Positions 33,381 through 46,600 of a stretch of 64,000 nt of DNA are shown here, piece by piece. Origin of the DNA: Spirodela intermedia (taxonomy: Eukaryota > Streptophyta > Magnoliopsida > Alismatales > Araceae). The notes under the pieces were generated by a model. The model was given only the letters and a program-made list of their open reading frames with translations, did not search any database and had not been told where the DNA came from. Made by a program: the position numbers and the translations under genes. The first letter of the stretch is position 1; each line of letters begins with the position of its first letter. Location: contig LR746275.1 of assembly GCA_902729315.2 (NCBI GenBank), positions 3,171,001-3,235,000 on the forward strand. Direction: 5' to 3'.

Positions 33381-35660
33381 ATATAAACCATGCAGCAGGG
33401 CTTGGGCAGCACCATTGCCCGGCTCCAACTGGATCATCCTCTTCGCCGCCCACACGCCAAGTTCTCTGTTCCCATGCACCCTGCAGCCACTCAGCAGCGA
33501 TCTATAAATAGCAGGGGTGGGCTCAACCGCCATTGAAAGGATCACCTCTTGCGCCTCCTGAAGATAGCCCTTCCGGGCATGGAGATCGACCAAGCAGGCA
33601 TAATTGTCCATTGATGGAATGATCCCATACCGAGAGATCATAGAATTGAAGAACCTCCGTCCTTCTTCTACGAGCCCTGAATGCCTGCAGGCGGATATCA
33701 CTGCTGAAAATGTGGCCTGACTTGGCTCCAAGCCAGAGGATTTCATCTTGTCGAAGAGATTGATGGCATCAGCCACGAGGCCGTGGTAGGCATAAGCTGT
33801 GATCATGGTGTTGAAGAGGACCGAATCATAGTCACCTTGGAAACCTGTAAACAGAGCCCTTGAGCTATCGATGTCCCCGCACTTTGCATAGGCATCCACC
33901 AGAGCGCTCCCTATCCAATGGTGTTCCTCAAATCCAGACTTCACGATGAGAGAATGGATGCACTTGCTTGGAGTGAAAGCAGAGATTTTAGCACATGCAT
34001 TCAGGGCGCTGCAGATTGCGAAATCATCTGGTTTCTCCCCTGCTTCACCCAGACTGTTGAGCAGGGATAAAGCCTCTAGGCTAAAGCCTTGCTTCGAGAG
34101 TGCAGATATCATGGCCGACCAGGACACAAGATCCGGTGCTCTGATCTCCTGAAATGACTTGAACGAATTTCCAACCATGGCGGAGCTAGCATAAGCATTG
34201 ATCAATGAGGACCCCACGTAGCAAGAAGAGCTAAAACCAGCCTTGGTCACGCAAGCATGGATCTGTTCTCCAACCCTCTTGAACTGAACCCCACCGTTGC
34301 AAGAGCTGAGAACATTTGAATACGTAGATTCATCCGGTTTCACACCACACCTGCATAAAGCACGGAAAAGTTGTACGGCTTCTGTGCAGCAGCTGTTGGA
34401 GATGTATCCGAGGATCATCAGATTCCAGGAGACAACATCCTTTGATGGAAGCTCTGATAGTACGAAGCAGGCATCCTCTGTCCGACCCCACTTACAGAAC
34501 ATATCTATGAGTGAATTTGTGACAAGGGCATCGTCCACCAGTCCAAGCTTTTGGGCAAAGGAAAAGAACTGGAGGCCAACAGTCACACCATGTTCCGTGC
34601 TGCATAGTCGAAACGCCACTGAGAAAGTAACCTCAGTTGGGTTTGTACCTGTTGACAACATTCGGCGAAATGAGTCCACAAACTCGCGATCCTTGTCCTC
34701 CTGAGCAAAATCTGTCATCATAATATTCCAAGAAACAGCATCTTTCTGCTTTGTTCTGATAAAGACCTTTGCAGCTGGATCCTTCATGCCCATTCTGGAA
34801 TACATACCGATAAGGGAGTTCATAACCATGGTACTGGACTCCATCTGATGGCGGATCACTGCTCCATGAATCTGCTTCCCGTAGTTTGAATAGCTGGAAT
34901 TGGAGCAGCCCTTGATGAGACCCATGAATGTGAAGTCGTCACCGACGAGTCCTTCCGAATGCATCAGAGATACCACACGAAATGCATCATGACCACAGTC
35001 ATTCATGATGTAGCCTTCAACCATTGCATTCCAGCATGCAAGGTCAGGACAGCAAACGGCCCCAAAAACACTTTCTGCAGACCTGATATCCCCGGATTTG
35101 GCGTACATATAGAGGAGTGAGCTGCCCACGAAGGAATTCACATCCATTCCAATCTTTAAGATGAGAGAATGGAGAGAAGACCCTAGAGGAATGTCCTCGA
35201 GGGCTGTGCAGGCACTGAGCATGCTCGCAAGGGCGAACTCATTTGGACAGAACCCAGCTCTTGTCATCTCTAGGTAAGTCTCCAAGGCCATATTGTACTC
35301 GAAGTTATTAATGCTCCCTGAGATTATGGAAGTCCAAGAGACGAGATTTCTCTTTGGCATTTCTTCGAACAGCTTGATGGCGCTCTCTAGAGCCTCGCAT
35401 TTTGAGTACATAACCAGCAAGCAGTTCTGAGTGAATATGTCCCTGGAGAAGCCTGATCTGAAGATCTGAGCATGAACCTTGCTTCCCAATGGGAGACTCC
35501 TCGCCTTCGCAGCGAACGCGAGAGCGTCCGCGAAGGCCGTCGTCTCTTCGCCGGAGGCGAGGTGGAGCAAAGATGTATGGAAGTGTTGTCGGCGGGTTTC
35601 CCTCGCGCAGGACGAGAAACGACGGGCGTTGAACCATCGGAGGGGCCCAAATCTTCTCAT
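33315..35660 (-). CDS. PLS-class pentatricopeptide repeat protein with truncated E domain
   Basis: A single-exon frame of 781 residues. The first 35 or so residues are Arg/Ser-rich and suit organelle targeting. PLS repeats follow from about residue 45, for example TQNCLLVMYSKCEALESAIK, NLVSWTSIISG, SFVGSSLLYMYAKSGDIRSA, DLVSWSAMISALSKQGFSLE and FNTMITAYAYHGLVADAINL. The protein should bind organellar RNA, probably for C-to-U editing. The E domain begins (IYRSLLSGCRVHGN...KRMIQLEPGN) but the frame then runs into GRADGEGVEPGT and stops. The missing E-motif end is readable in the next frame as far as 33281. There is no DYW domain. The gene may still work if E-motif loss is tolerated or if the shift is a sequencing error. 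Confidence 0.88.
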   Translation of the reverse strand: MRRFGPLRWFNARRFSSCARETRRQHFHTSLLHLASGEETTAFADALAFAAKARSLPLGSKVHAQIFRSGFSRDIFTQNCLLVMYSKCEALESAIKLFEEMPKRNLVSWTSIISGSINNFEYNMALETYLEMTRAGFCPNEFALASMLSACTALEDIPLGSSLHSLILKIGMDVNSFVGSSLLYMYAKSGDIRSAESVFGAVCCPDLACWNAMVEGYIMNDCGHDAFRVVSLMHSEGLVGDDFTFMGLIKGCSNSSYSNYGKQIHGAVIRHQMESSTMVMNSLIGMYSRMGMKDPAAKVFIRTKQKDAVSWNIMMTDFAQEDKDREFVDSFRRMLSTGTNPTEVTFSVAFRLCSTEHGVTVGLQFFSFAQKLGLVDDALVTNSLIDMFCKWGRTEDACFVLSELPSKDVVSWNLMILGYISNSCCTEAVQLFRALCRCGVKPDESTYSNVLSSCNGGVQFKRVGEQIHACVTKAGFSSSCYVGSSLINAYASSAMVGNSFKSFQEIRAPDLVSWSAMISALSKQGFSLEALSLLNSLGEAGEKPDDFAICSALNACAKISAFTPSKCIHSLIVKSGFEEHHWIGSALVDAYAKCGDIDSSRALFTGFQGDYDSVLFNTMITAYAYHGLVADAINLFDKMKSSGLEPSQATFSAVISACRHSGLVEEGRRFFNSMISRYGIIPSMDNYACLVDLHARKGYLQEAQEVILSMAVEPTPAIYRSLLSGCRVHGNRELGVWAAKRMIQLEPGNGAAQALLHGLYAEGGDWAVAGRADGEGVEPGT

Positions 35661-37643
35661 GGAAAAACTCGGGAAGGAGAAGAACTCATCACGAAGTTCA
35701 TGGAAGAAGAGAAGGATCCCCCCCCACCTTTTTTTCCCGGCGCGAAGGAGAAGAAGCTACAGCCGCCACCCCGCCCCAACTCAGTTGCTGCAGTTGACAC
35801 GCCGGCCGCAGCCTCCACCGCCGCCGCCGACGTGGTTGTTTCCTTCAAATCCGGCTGCTGCAGGCTGAAATACAACCTCCAGGGACTCGAGCAGAGAGAT
35901 GGGGAAGCCATGAATCAACCCTCCGCCGAACCGCAGGGAGCTCGCGGTTGGCTCCGAACTTCGCTCTTGGGGATCACAAAGACATCAGAGCATTAGATTG
36001 AAGCAACCCCTTCACTTTAAAGCTCTAACGATCGACTGGTTCGCCCTGAATCCACTGCTCAATGCCGTCTTCCTCATGTTCTTTGTCTCCCTGATGGCAC
36101 GAACCATGGGCCGATATACATATCACACTTATTCACCATGTTACCGAAAAACCGTCCTTTCTCCTAAAAGTGTGAACTAACACTTCGTTGACTTGGGGAA
36201 CATCTCATGTTCCCCCAACCCAGAGAACACCACTTTAAAATATTGTAAATATTCTTTCAAACCAAAAATTCCTTGAACCAGAACAAACTTGTTGATATGT
36301 TCATAAAATATGATGTTTATAAGGAAGTGAAAGTTTTCAAACATATTCATGAAGTCAAACAGCATCATAGCATCATAGTCAACTAGTAATCCTTGATTTT
36401 GACTTTACCAGTTCTTCCATTATTTCCAATGTAACGGAATGAATATTACCCCAGATAATCTAATGAAAAAATTTAGGTACGTAATATAAATATAGTTCTA
36501 TATATATATATAGTAAGTTCAAAGCAATAAAGTTTCATAGTGTCAATGTGTATAATCTACATAGCAGTCTCTTGTCATCCATGTGTTATATAAGTGATAG
36601 AGAAATAATTTTCTAAGTAGTAGAACAATTACACATCTTTTGCATAGTGATGCACATTGAAGATGGTGTAATTAAAAATGTCTTAATGTTATAGATGCAC
36701 ATGAATTTAGTTGAAGATGAACGCTAACATATTCTTAATGTAATTCATTGAAGATGCACATTGACTTTGTTGGAAATATTCTTAATGTCCATTAAAAAGG
36801 AAGCAAAGTACTTAACATATTCTCCATCATAGATGATATGTGAAATTCATATAATGGTCTCCTATCATCCATAAGTTATATGTGAGAAAAATAATTATTT
36901 CAATTCTTTCACAAAATGCCTCCCACAAGTTGAGTTGATGAGGAGTTTGACCTATCCAAAAGTAGTAATTAAGGTATGTTAAGAAACTCTCAAGAACATC
37001 TTAGAGGGGCATGCTCACATGTTTCATGTGTCTTACATCGATGACAGTTGACCATAACATGTATAGTGGGGCCATCTATCTAAACCCTAGGCATGCCCCT
37101 CTACCCCTTCTAGGGAGGAGTTGACTTTGTGCAACCTTGTCCTCCACCCTTGAGTTGTAACACTAGTATACGCAGGCCAAACAACCTTTTCACCTATAGA
37201 AGAGCACACAAGGGCCGCCAAAGGGTGGGGGGTGTGTGGATTTACTCAATGGAGGGGAGAATACAGTAGCGGGCAGTATTCACCTTCCTCTTCCTTCTTG
37301 GGGACAAAGATTTGTCTCTTTTATAGGGGAAATGCCCATTTTCCAAGATCCCATCTTGGTGCAACACCTAGACCCAGCATTAATCAAGAGAGAGGCCCAT
37401 GTCTTGGCTCATGGTGATCTTATCCTCCAGACTTGAGAAGAAGCTGCCGAGCCAGGCCAGCCCATTTGGAGGCGAACTGTGTTTCTGGATGGTGTTTCAG
37501 TAATAATGCAGACTTGACCATCGTTGTCGAGGTCTGGCGTGGCGAGGTCTTTTTAAGCCGAGCTGCTAGACTTTAGGGCCTGTATTCGCGAACGCTCCTG
37601 CGCTCTTCGGGGGAAGCGGGGCTCTGCGAGGTCGCTCCCGAGA
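35661..37643. other. Divergent intergenic region between PPR (-) and LTN1 (+)
   Basis: Two kilobases with no supported gene; it should contain both promoters. The part 36180-37000 is AT-rich, with a loosely repeated phrase gaagatgcacattga and atattcttaatgt near 36650-36800. Open frames near 35657-35996 are GC-rich but lie in the PPR leader and show no family match. Confidence 0.5.
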
Positions 37644-40600
37644 ATGGGGAAACCGAAGGGAGAAGGAGGGAGGAGTAAAGGGCGTCCCTCTAGTAGCAGG
37701 TGAGGGGCGTCCCTCTAGTTCTTCTGTTTTTTTGGTTGATTGCCGGCTCACCTTCATAATTCGTTGATTTTCCATTGATCGAGCAGCCTGGCAGCGTCGC
37801 TGTTGTCTTCTGGTGCTTCCAGCGTGGGCTTTGGGGGATACCTTGGGAGCTCTCGAATCGAGTCTTCTTCCATAGGCGAAGAAGCTGGGACTTCCTCTGT
37901 ATTGTCTCTCTCATTAATCCCTTTTAATTGCCACCTTTCTGCTCAACGATGTCAGTTCTGCTCAACGATGTCAGACTATCTCCATATAGTACTTAAGGAA
38001 AAAAACTCATCTGTGAGCTTGTTTGTCCGCCTGCAACACTACTACACATGAAAGAATCGGTACCTGAATAATGATTGAACATGGTGTCAAGTCAAGACAA
38101 GCTGTTCGTATATAAATTAAAAGAGATAAAATTTTGAACTGTGGATGGGACTGGTCAAGATGTAACGGATAAAGTGCCAAGACGAGGGGGAGAGGGGGTT
38201 GGATAGGCCATTGTTTGTCTTTTAAAGAGTATGTTATCAACGGGAGGACCGTCGTATCTTTGTTTTCTGTCTTATAAGATGTAGCCTCATTTCGGAAGGT
38301 CTCTAACTGGTTTTCTTGTCAACCTAGAGTATCATCCCGACAAATTATACTTTCATATTATGGTTTTTGATGAAATCTTATGTGTACTCTCCCTCACCCC
38401 ACGAAGACTTTACCTTGTTCCCGAAGATGTCAAAGTCTGTTCTCATTGCTGAAGAATCTCTGCCAATTTCAATTGCGATGCAAATCATGTTGACACAACT
38501 CTACCGATTCAGGGAGCAACTCCATTCCATCCCTGCTGATTCTTAATTAATGAAGGTTATCTGGCCTCTGGGTTTGATTCAAATTGGCTGACTCGTACAA
38601 AAAATTCTCTGATTTTATTTTTCGTGGTGTTTTCCTCAATTTGCTCATCTACACAGGGTAAAATAATTTAACTTCTTGCCTTCTAAATGTTCTGGCTTTA
38701 TGCTTATCGCACTTCTGTTCAGTGTTATTAATTTCAATGTGAATCGTTTAACAAGTGAGCCTTTTTTGATATTTTCAAAGTTCATCATGGTAGACTTACT
38801 AAACATACAAACGGATATATGTCTTAGGATGTGGATGGTGAACTTGCACAGCATTTAAAGAGACTCGGTAGGAAGGATCCTATAACAAAGGTGAATCGTA
38901 ACGGTTTTCCATTTCAATTTTCTCTTTCGTAGTTTTGATATGCTTCTGCTGTAATTTTTTACGTTTAATTCACGGTGCTGTGTATCTCATGCTTCATTAA
39001 TCTTTTTGGTATCAGTTCCTTGTTTTCCTTATTTTCCTTATCATTTTTTCTGAATAAAGACGACTTGAATGGCAACTCATGTGCTTACTTATCTCGTAAG
39101 TTCATATGTACAAAGTAGTGATCCAATCCTTTTCCAATTTTCTCTCAAAAAAAATTTAATGGAAGGAAATGAATAGAGAACATATGAAGTCACAAATGAG
39201 CAACCGTGAAGCAATGAAAGAGCACACATTAGTATGCAGTACTTAAACGCTGAGAAAAGTATCTGAAGCTATCAAACCAAATTATCTCAGAATTTTTCTG
39301 GAGTTTAAGATTTTTTGGATGGTATTGTGAACCTACGTATGCCAATCTTTTTGTTAGAACTGTGGCCATAGTCATCATTGTTTCCCCATGTAAGCATTGA
39401 GGTTGCTCCGTTTCTTGAACTTGTTTTTTCCTTCTTGTCCTAACATATAAAATATGGGGCAGCTGTAAGTCATGCTAGCCTGTTTCATACTGGTGGATCT
39501 GTCATATAATAGCTAAGACCGGTTCCAAACCATCAAAGATCGGAGTTGTTTACTGTGTTCTATCAATATAGAAAAGCCTCTCAAAGTCTTATACATGAGA
39601 TGGATAAAGACCATGGATTAGAGAGGGGGGCAAAGTTTCCTTCAGGTGACCATGAATTGTGAAGTAATCTCCTAAAACTCTTCGACGTCAAATGGAGATG
39701 TGAGAGTAGTTACCTTTTGATAGATTTCCGTGTATCTATGTTAAACACTTTGATCTGAAATACGTGTACATTGAGGCTCGTTCTTTTTTCCTAATTTCCA
39801 TATCTATATCACAGGCAGGGCTTTATTGTTGTTTTGGATGCTTGGGGGATCACCTCCTTCCTTCCTATATTTCACTCCCCATTTCATCAAATGTCCCTGG
39901 AGCCTTGTTGTTATTTCTCATTGTCTAGAGGGAACTTCTCTTAGATGCATCGACCCATGAAATAAATGCCTATCTGCATCATCTGTCAAATCCAAAAAAA
40001 AATCTAAGTGTACTTAGAAAAATCCAAAATATTTTCCTCTCTAATTTACATTTTGGACATGCAGATTTTGGGAGGGAGAAACAAATCCTTGGGAAGAAAG
40101 TTGTCATGCAGCCCAAAGTGTCTGCTGTAATTTGTATGTCATCCTCAGGTATTCCCATGCCAATTACCTCATTTCTTGGGAAATTCACCTTTATTTAGAT
40201 CACTACTTCGTAATATCGTTCCATCCTCACCATGGCTGAAAGAACCTGGCATTTAAAAGTTATCCATTATGTCGAATAGATCTTTCAACAGGAAACTCTA
40301 TAGTTATTCCAAATTTGGTTTCCTATTCCTCAGTAAGGTGGGGTCCATCCATTGATGCCGAACAACATGGCCGAGAGAGAAAATTACCATGTGATTCCCT
40401 CCGGAAATTTGAAATCCCATGTGTTTCTCTACTCATGAATGTGGGCAAACACAATTCTTTCATGTTCCTTGATCAGTTCAGTCTATTTATCATGAACACA
40501 TGTGGACAATTCTTTCTGATCAGTCCTTTTCATTCAATTTTAAAAAAAATAGTTTTAAGTACCTCAATCTACTGCTTTGATGTAGTAGATGAAAGACAAA

Positions 40601-43600
40601 GTGGTGGTGAGATTGGTGGGATCAAAAGAGGGAGTGAAGGAAAGAGACGCATCTAGGTGTCTATGTACAGGTGATCACAGTGGACAACCAAAACAACCAC
40701 AAAGTGAATAATGGCTTGTGATTTCTTTATTGGATGGTTTTTAAAATTTAAATTTTCACAATGTAAAATCTAAGATATATCCTGTAGTGTCCCTATACTT
40801 TTTTTTGTGCTCTATAATTTTTACTGCCATATTTTTCTTTTGTCATGTCCTTTTTAACCAAAGCATTTATGATAAATCTATTGATCTGTCATTCATCTTT
40901 TATGGAAATAATTTGACATAGTGACGTATACACTGCAAATGCATCTGTGTTGAAGAAAGAGATTTTTTTATCCAGTTTGCTTTTGATGCAGGTCAAAGCT
41001 CTTACGACTTTAAGTGCACTCTTTAAACAAGTTTCAGGATCAGAGCTTGCAATTATTGTACCAAAATGGGTACGTTTCTTTTGTTCTCGAATCCACTCAG
41101 GAATTACCCCTTTTTCCAATTCAAACACATTCTATGATGTTATCATAGATCTTCCAACCCGCTGCAGAAGCTCCTCTTTTGGTTAGCTGGGTCACCAGAA
41201 TCTTCCTCATTTAAATACCCACCTTCGATCTACGTTAATCCAAGGACATTCACACTTGACCTCCCCTCCCTCTCTTCTCCATTTCTCTAAATAAAAACCC
41301 AACCATGCTTCAGGTGACGATCCTCATCCTTATAACGAGATACATTTCCCTCCCTCCCACATGCTGCTCTCTGCACTCATTGTTTGTCCCCTTCCCGTTT
41401 TTTGTCTCTCATGATCTTCCTACACTTGCCACTCCTTTCCATTCTAAGCTGTCACTTATCCTTAATCTCTTGTTTTCCATGTTGTACACCCATCATTCTG
41501 TATTGCGGCATAACTTTTCCTGTAGGTTGTGCTTTTTATTTCTCTCTCCTTAGGATTTTTTTTCCTTTTGTTCTTTTCTTTTCGGGGTGGGGGGTGATCG
41601 TACGCCCTGTATAGCCTCTGATTTCTCTTCCAAGGCACAAAATACCTGCCAGAATGTAATTTGGAAGCAATGTTTTTAATAATTATCATGAAAAGTCCTT
41701 GACAATTTTGTTTAAGGTTTTGCTAAATGTGGATGACTACAAGAAGGGTTGCTTCCTTTTCAGGCATTTGAGTACAAGAAACTCTTGTACGATTACAGCA
41801 GGGATGTCCGGCGGTCTACTCATGAGGCTATGGCTAATCTTGTCGCTGCTGTGAGGTTTGATTCTTTCATGTTTGGCATTTTTTTCAATCTCGTCTTAAA
41901 AATATGCCGAATACCTATAATATAAATGAAGATGAGAACAGCCATTTTATGATTTTTAAATTCCCTGTGTAGAAAACATGCTGAATTGATTCGTATCTTG
42001 TTTTGCAAAACGGTTCTTATCTAATATTTGTCTGTGGGCTGTACATGTTCAAGAAAACAGGAGTATCATTTCATGAATTCTCAGTCTTTTTTTCTTCCCA
42101 TGTGATTCTCAATTGTTGAAGAAACTGGAAACCAATACACTCCTGGGACCGAGATGTAGATGATCATGACGCATTCCCTTATTTATAGTACGCTTTGGTA
42201 TCTGAAATGTTGGAATTGGATGTTGACTTTAATCTATGCCGGTCAAACATATTAGCCTAAACTTCATCTATTTTGTGCAAGTCTGTCTTTCTATATTTGT
42301 TAAGTTTTTGGATTAGAGAATCTTTTTATATTGACAAAAATATCAAACTATTGAGAACATTTTTTTTCATGTGGTCATGATCACGCTATTATATAAAAAA
42401 TGTGCTATTGTGCACGATCAGAGCCTCAATGATTGCTAATATGATACTCAAATCAGAAATTCTGATTTGGCGGTAGAAGAAATACCAGGCTGAGCTACAC
42501 GCTATCATAAAGGTCTTTATGTGATCGAAAAATATCACTCTGTGATGTAAAATGTTCAAAATATTTTCGTGTTCATATGCCCTATGTTTCCTTAAAGTTA
42601 GCTCTAGATTTTTTATTTGCTGTGCAAAAAATTCCGGCAATAATATTATCCACGATTTTCTGTCATCTGGATGTGTTGGCTTTGAACTTGGACAAAAACA
42701 GTTTCAGGCAGACATGTTATTCAAGTTACCTGAACTTGAACATGATTAATTCTTATGAGAACCTGTGTAAAGTGTTTGAATGTGTGCTTCTGAGATCTTT
42801 TTTTGACTCAACTTTTTATGGTCCTTTTCGCTCAGGAAAGGCTTGGCTCCTCATCTGAAATCGTTGATGGGACCATGGTGGTTTTCCCAGTTTGATCCTG
42901 TACCTGAAATTGCTCAAGCTGCTAGGCGATCGTTAGAGGTCTGGAGGCGTACCTTTTCTAGAGTAGTTGGTCTTTTTTTTTTCGTATTCTTAGTTTCCTG
43001 AAACCCTACACTTCTTTGGCTTGCAAAAAGGCTGTCTAACCAGTTGAAATGCATTAACATGTAGAATCAATGTTCAAATTCTGTAATCTCAGTACCAAAA
43101 ATATTTTCGTTCGATTATTTGTTAAGATTACAAGATGCTTGGTGTTGCAATCTCGTTTTATAAGTCTTTATTGGGCACTCATGCTTTGTTCAAAATATGA
43201 TAACTATCATTATGCCAATTTTTTGGCTTATGTTATTTTGTGACATAATATTCACAAACAGGCTGCTTTTCCTGCCCAAGAGAAGAGATTGGATGCCTTG
43301 GTTCTCTGTGCCAGTGATATTTTTCTGTATCTAGATGAGAATCTAAGGCTCAAGCCACAAGAGATGATGGAGAAATCTATCCCTACAGATGAACTGGAAG
43401 AGATGCACAACCATGTATGTTTTCGTTCTCCCTGAAGAGTGTTATCTCGTATTTTCTGTTGTTTAGGACTACATTACTATGTTTGTGCCGTCTCTTTCTT
43501 CAGTCAAAAGCATAATTGCCAATTCATGTTTAGTTGGCTAGACTTCTGTAGCCGGAGACATGTATACTGATCAACTATCTTTTTTATGACATGAGTTCCT

Positions 43601-46600
43601 AAACTTCAGATTACCTTTTTTGAGTTTTGGGATTATGCAGGAGTATTTAGTTTTAATGTTAAGCCCTTCCGTTATGAGGTTGCCCATGGATAGGGCTGGT
43701 GGAGCATATCCCATCAGCATCCCACTTTTTTTATCTATGCGAGCTTCATCTCATGAATGTGTGAAGTGGATCACATCTCGTGTACACATCAAAATATGCA
43801 TCGTTTCTTAAATTTATGAAATGGGCCTCATGTCATAAATTTGTTAAATGAGTTAACATTTTAGAGACAGTTAAATGTCTCTAGGATGAACATTTATGCA
43901 GTGAGCTTTATTTCATTGACTCAGGAGTAGGCTTTACCCTTGAAACTCCTCGAATCAACTTCATGGATTATTAAGGTCTTCTAGCTGCCTTCAAGTTCAT
44001 TCATGATTTTTTATGCAATATTTTTTTATTGCATGGTATAAGACAGTTAATTAAAACTGTTCCTTTAGTCGAAGAATGGATGTAATTAACCCTTACTCTG
44101 GTCTGTAGATTGGATTCAAATTTAAACCAACTTAAAAAGTGCAGTCTACGAATGGATCTAATATACGAAACACATTATATCTTGTCTTTAAGAAGACAAA
44201 AGATAATGAGTTCCCTAAAGAAATAAATCTAGATAGTATGTGGGTAAAAATCACATTACTTCACCATTCCTCACTACAGTTGCCACAAGAAATTCTGAGG
44301 AATAAGGAAACTATTGTCAGCCATATTGATGTTGATGATATTGTGGAAAGAAAAAGAATACCTGACGGTTACAAACTCCTTTAGTTGTGGAAAAAAGACA
44401 GTGAGAGAAAATGATAGCTACTGGCCAAGTTACCCCTACTTTTGTGGATAGGTGTAGACAAAATATACTCATATATTCACTGCAATGTTGGGGGCACTGA
44501 TGTCTTTATGATGCTCACAACTCTCTTTCTGTTGGAGGATGGCCAACACGTGGTCACTTTTGAAAGGGCTCATGTGGATCTCCCCTTCATTAAAACAGCA
44601 GTCTTTGATATTCTATAAATAGAACCCCTATCTCATTCCAAAATTCATAAGGACAAACATGAGAAGAGAATGACGACCTTCTCAAGAAAAAAAGTGAGAA
44701 TTGAAGAGACGCCTATAGTGAGTCAGAGATTTGAGTCCAATTATTTAATGCACTGTAGCCCATTATATTCTGTTTATAGTTATTAGTGAGAGCTCAATAG
44801 TCCAGTCACTTTATACTAGACATTTAATGAGCTAGATCTTAGTAACACATCATTTTTTTTTTGAATCTGCTATGTTCTTGACATAGGTGCCAAGTGTACA
44901 AACCTATTAACAAAATGTGCATGAACCTTTTAACCTTAATTGGGTTTTTTTTGAGTCAGAAAGCAGTTCTTTTGAGACATGAGCACTTCAATTTTGTGAG
45001 AGGCCTCTCAACGGCCAGAGGCAAAAACTATTTTGAGTAAATTACTGTTTGGGTAGAGACATTGGGCCACTCATTGTTTCAATTTTTGGGTAAATTAATA
45101 ATAGGGCTTGTTTCGAACTAGAGCTTAGTAGCTAATAGTGATGATCTGTTTTTTTGGTTAGCAGTAACCCATCTTTAATTGGATTCCAGCCTAACTTTAT
45201 TTTGATTTAACCCACCTTTTATTGTACTTCAACTCAACTTTTCCCCCTGATCTCAGATGGCTTGCAACAAGATCAGAGGGTAGGTGAGATTTTGATTGAT
45301 AGAGGAATGGATTGTATTGTTTTGTGTTTGTAAGATTTTTGTTTAGTTTGGGGCTTTAATGAATCACACCCTTGTATAAACTTTTCAATTAATGAATATG
45401 CACTTTCAATAGCCAAAGTGATTCTTGGTCTATTCTTCAGGTGGAAATTCTTCTTTAATTTGATGGTTTTTTTTCATATCTTGCATTCTTTTCACGAATA
45501 TAATGTGTATTTTTTTTCTAGGTTATTTCATCATCTTTGCTGGCAGTGGCTACCCTTCTAGATGTCTTAATAGGGACGAAACTGCAAACTGATGATTCAG
45601 ACACTGCCCAGGAAGGACGGAAAGTTCCTTTAAAAGCTAGGCAGAGTATTATTTCTTCTGCAGAGAGAATTTTTTCTGCTCATAATTTTTTTCTCGAGTT
45701 TTTCAAGTCCAAAAGCCCTCGAGTTCGTTCAGCTGCATATTCTATACTTGGAAGCTATGTTAAGCATATGCCTCACGTTTTTAGTGTAGAAAATCTTACG
45801 CCACTTTCAACAGCAATACTTTCTGCTTTTCGAGAGAAGGATGCATCATGCCATTCTTCCATGTGGGACATGGTACTGCTATTTTCCAAAAAGTTTCCAG
45901 ACAGTTGGTTCCAAGACAATGTTCAGAAAGGTTCCCTTGCTTCCCTTTGGCATTTTTTGCGAAATGGGTGTTACGGGTCGCAGCAAGTTTCCTATCCAAT
46001 TTTGATTCTGCTCCTAGATGCCATACCTCCTAAAGCAATTATTAAGGAATCTTTTCTTCTGAAGTTCTTTCAGAACTTATGGGCAGGAAGAAATCCGCAC
46101 TCTTCTTCTTTGGATCAATCGACCTTCTTTGAAGCATTCAAGGAATGTTTCTTGTGGGGATTATTCAATGCATCAAGGTGATAATTCTTATGAACTGATG
46201 CGGCTCTTTTTATGCTGGCATTTTGTTTCTGTCATAGATTTTTCAAAAACCTTTTGCAGTTTAATTTTTGGCTGACTTACATATATACAGACATTTTTCA
46301 GGGGAAGATAATATTTTTCATTTCCAAGTGACTCTAATTGAGAATATCGTTGTGCTGCTTCTGTGGCACGAATATATTTTCATAGGGCGAAAGGATGACC
46401 CTCAAGTTTTACATGCAAGATCTTTGGAAACTTCTAGTGTAAATTATCCTTTCAGCTATTTTCAGGAATTGGGTAGATGCATTATTGGAGTTCTTTCGAA
46501 TATATCCCTGAGGAAAATTAGTTTGCTTGGTACCTTTTGTACGCCATTTCAAAAGGACTGCTTGGATATCTTGCAACAAGAAGAGAACTTGCAAAAATAC

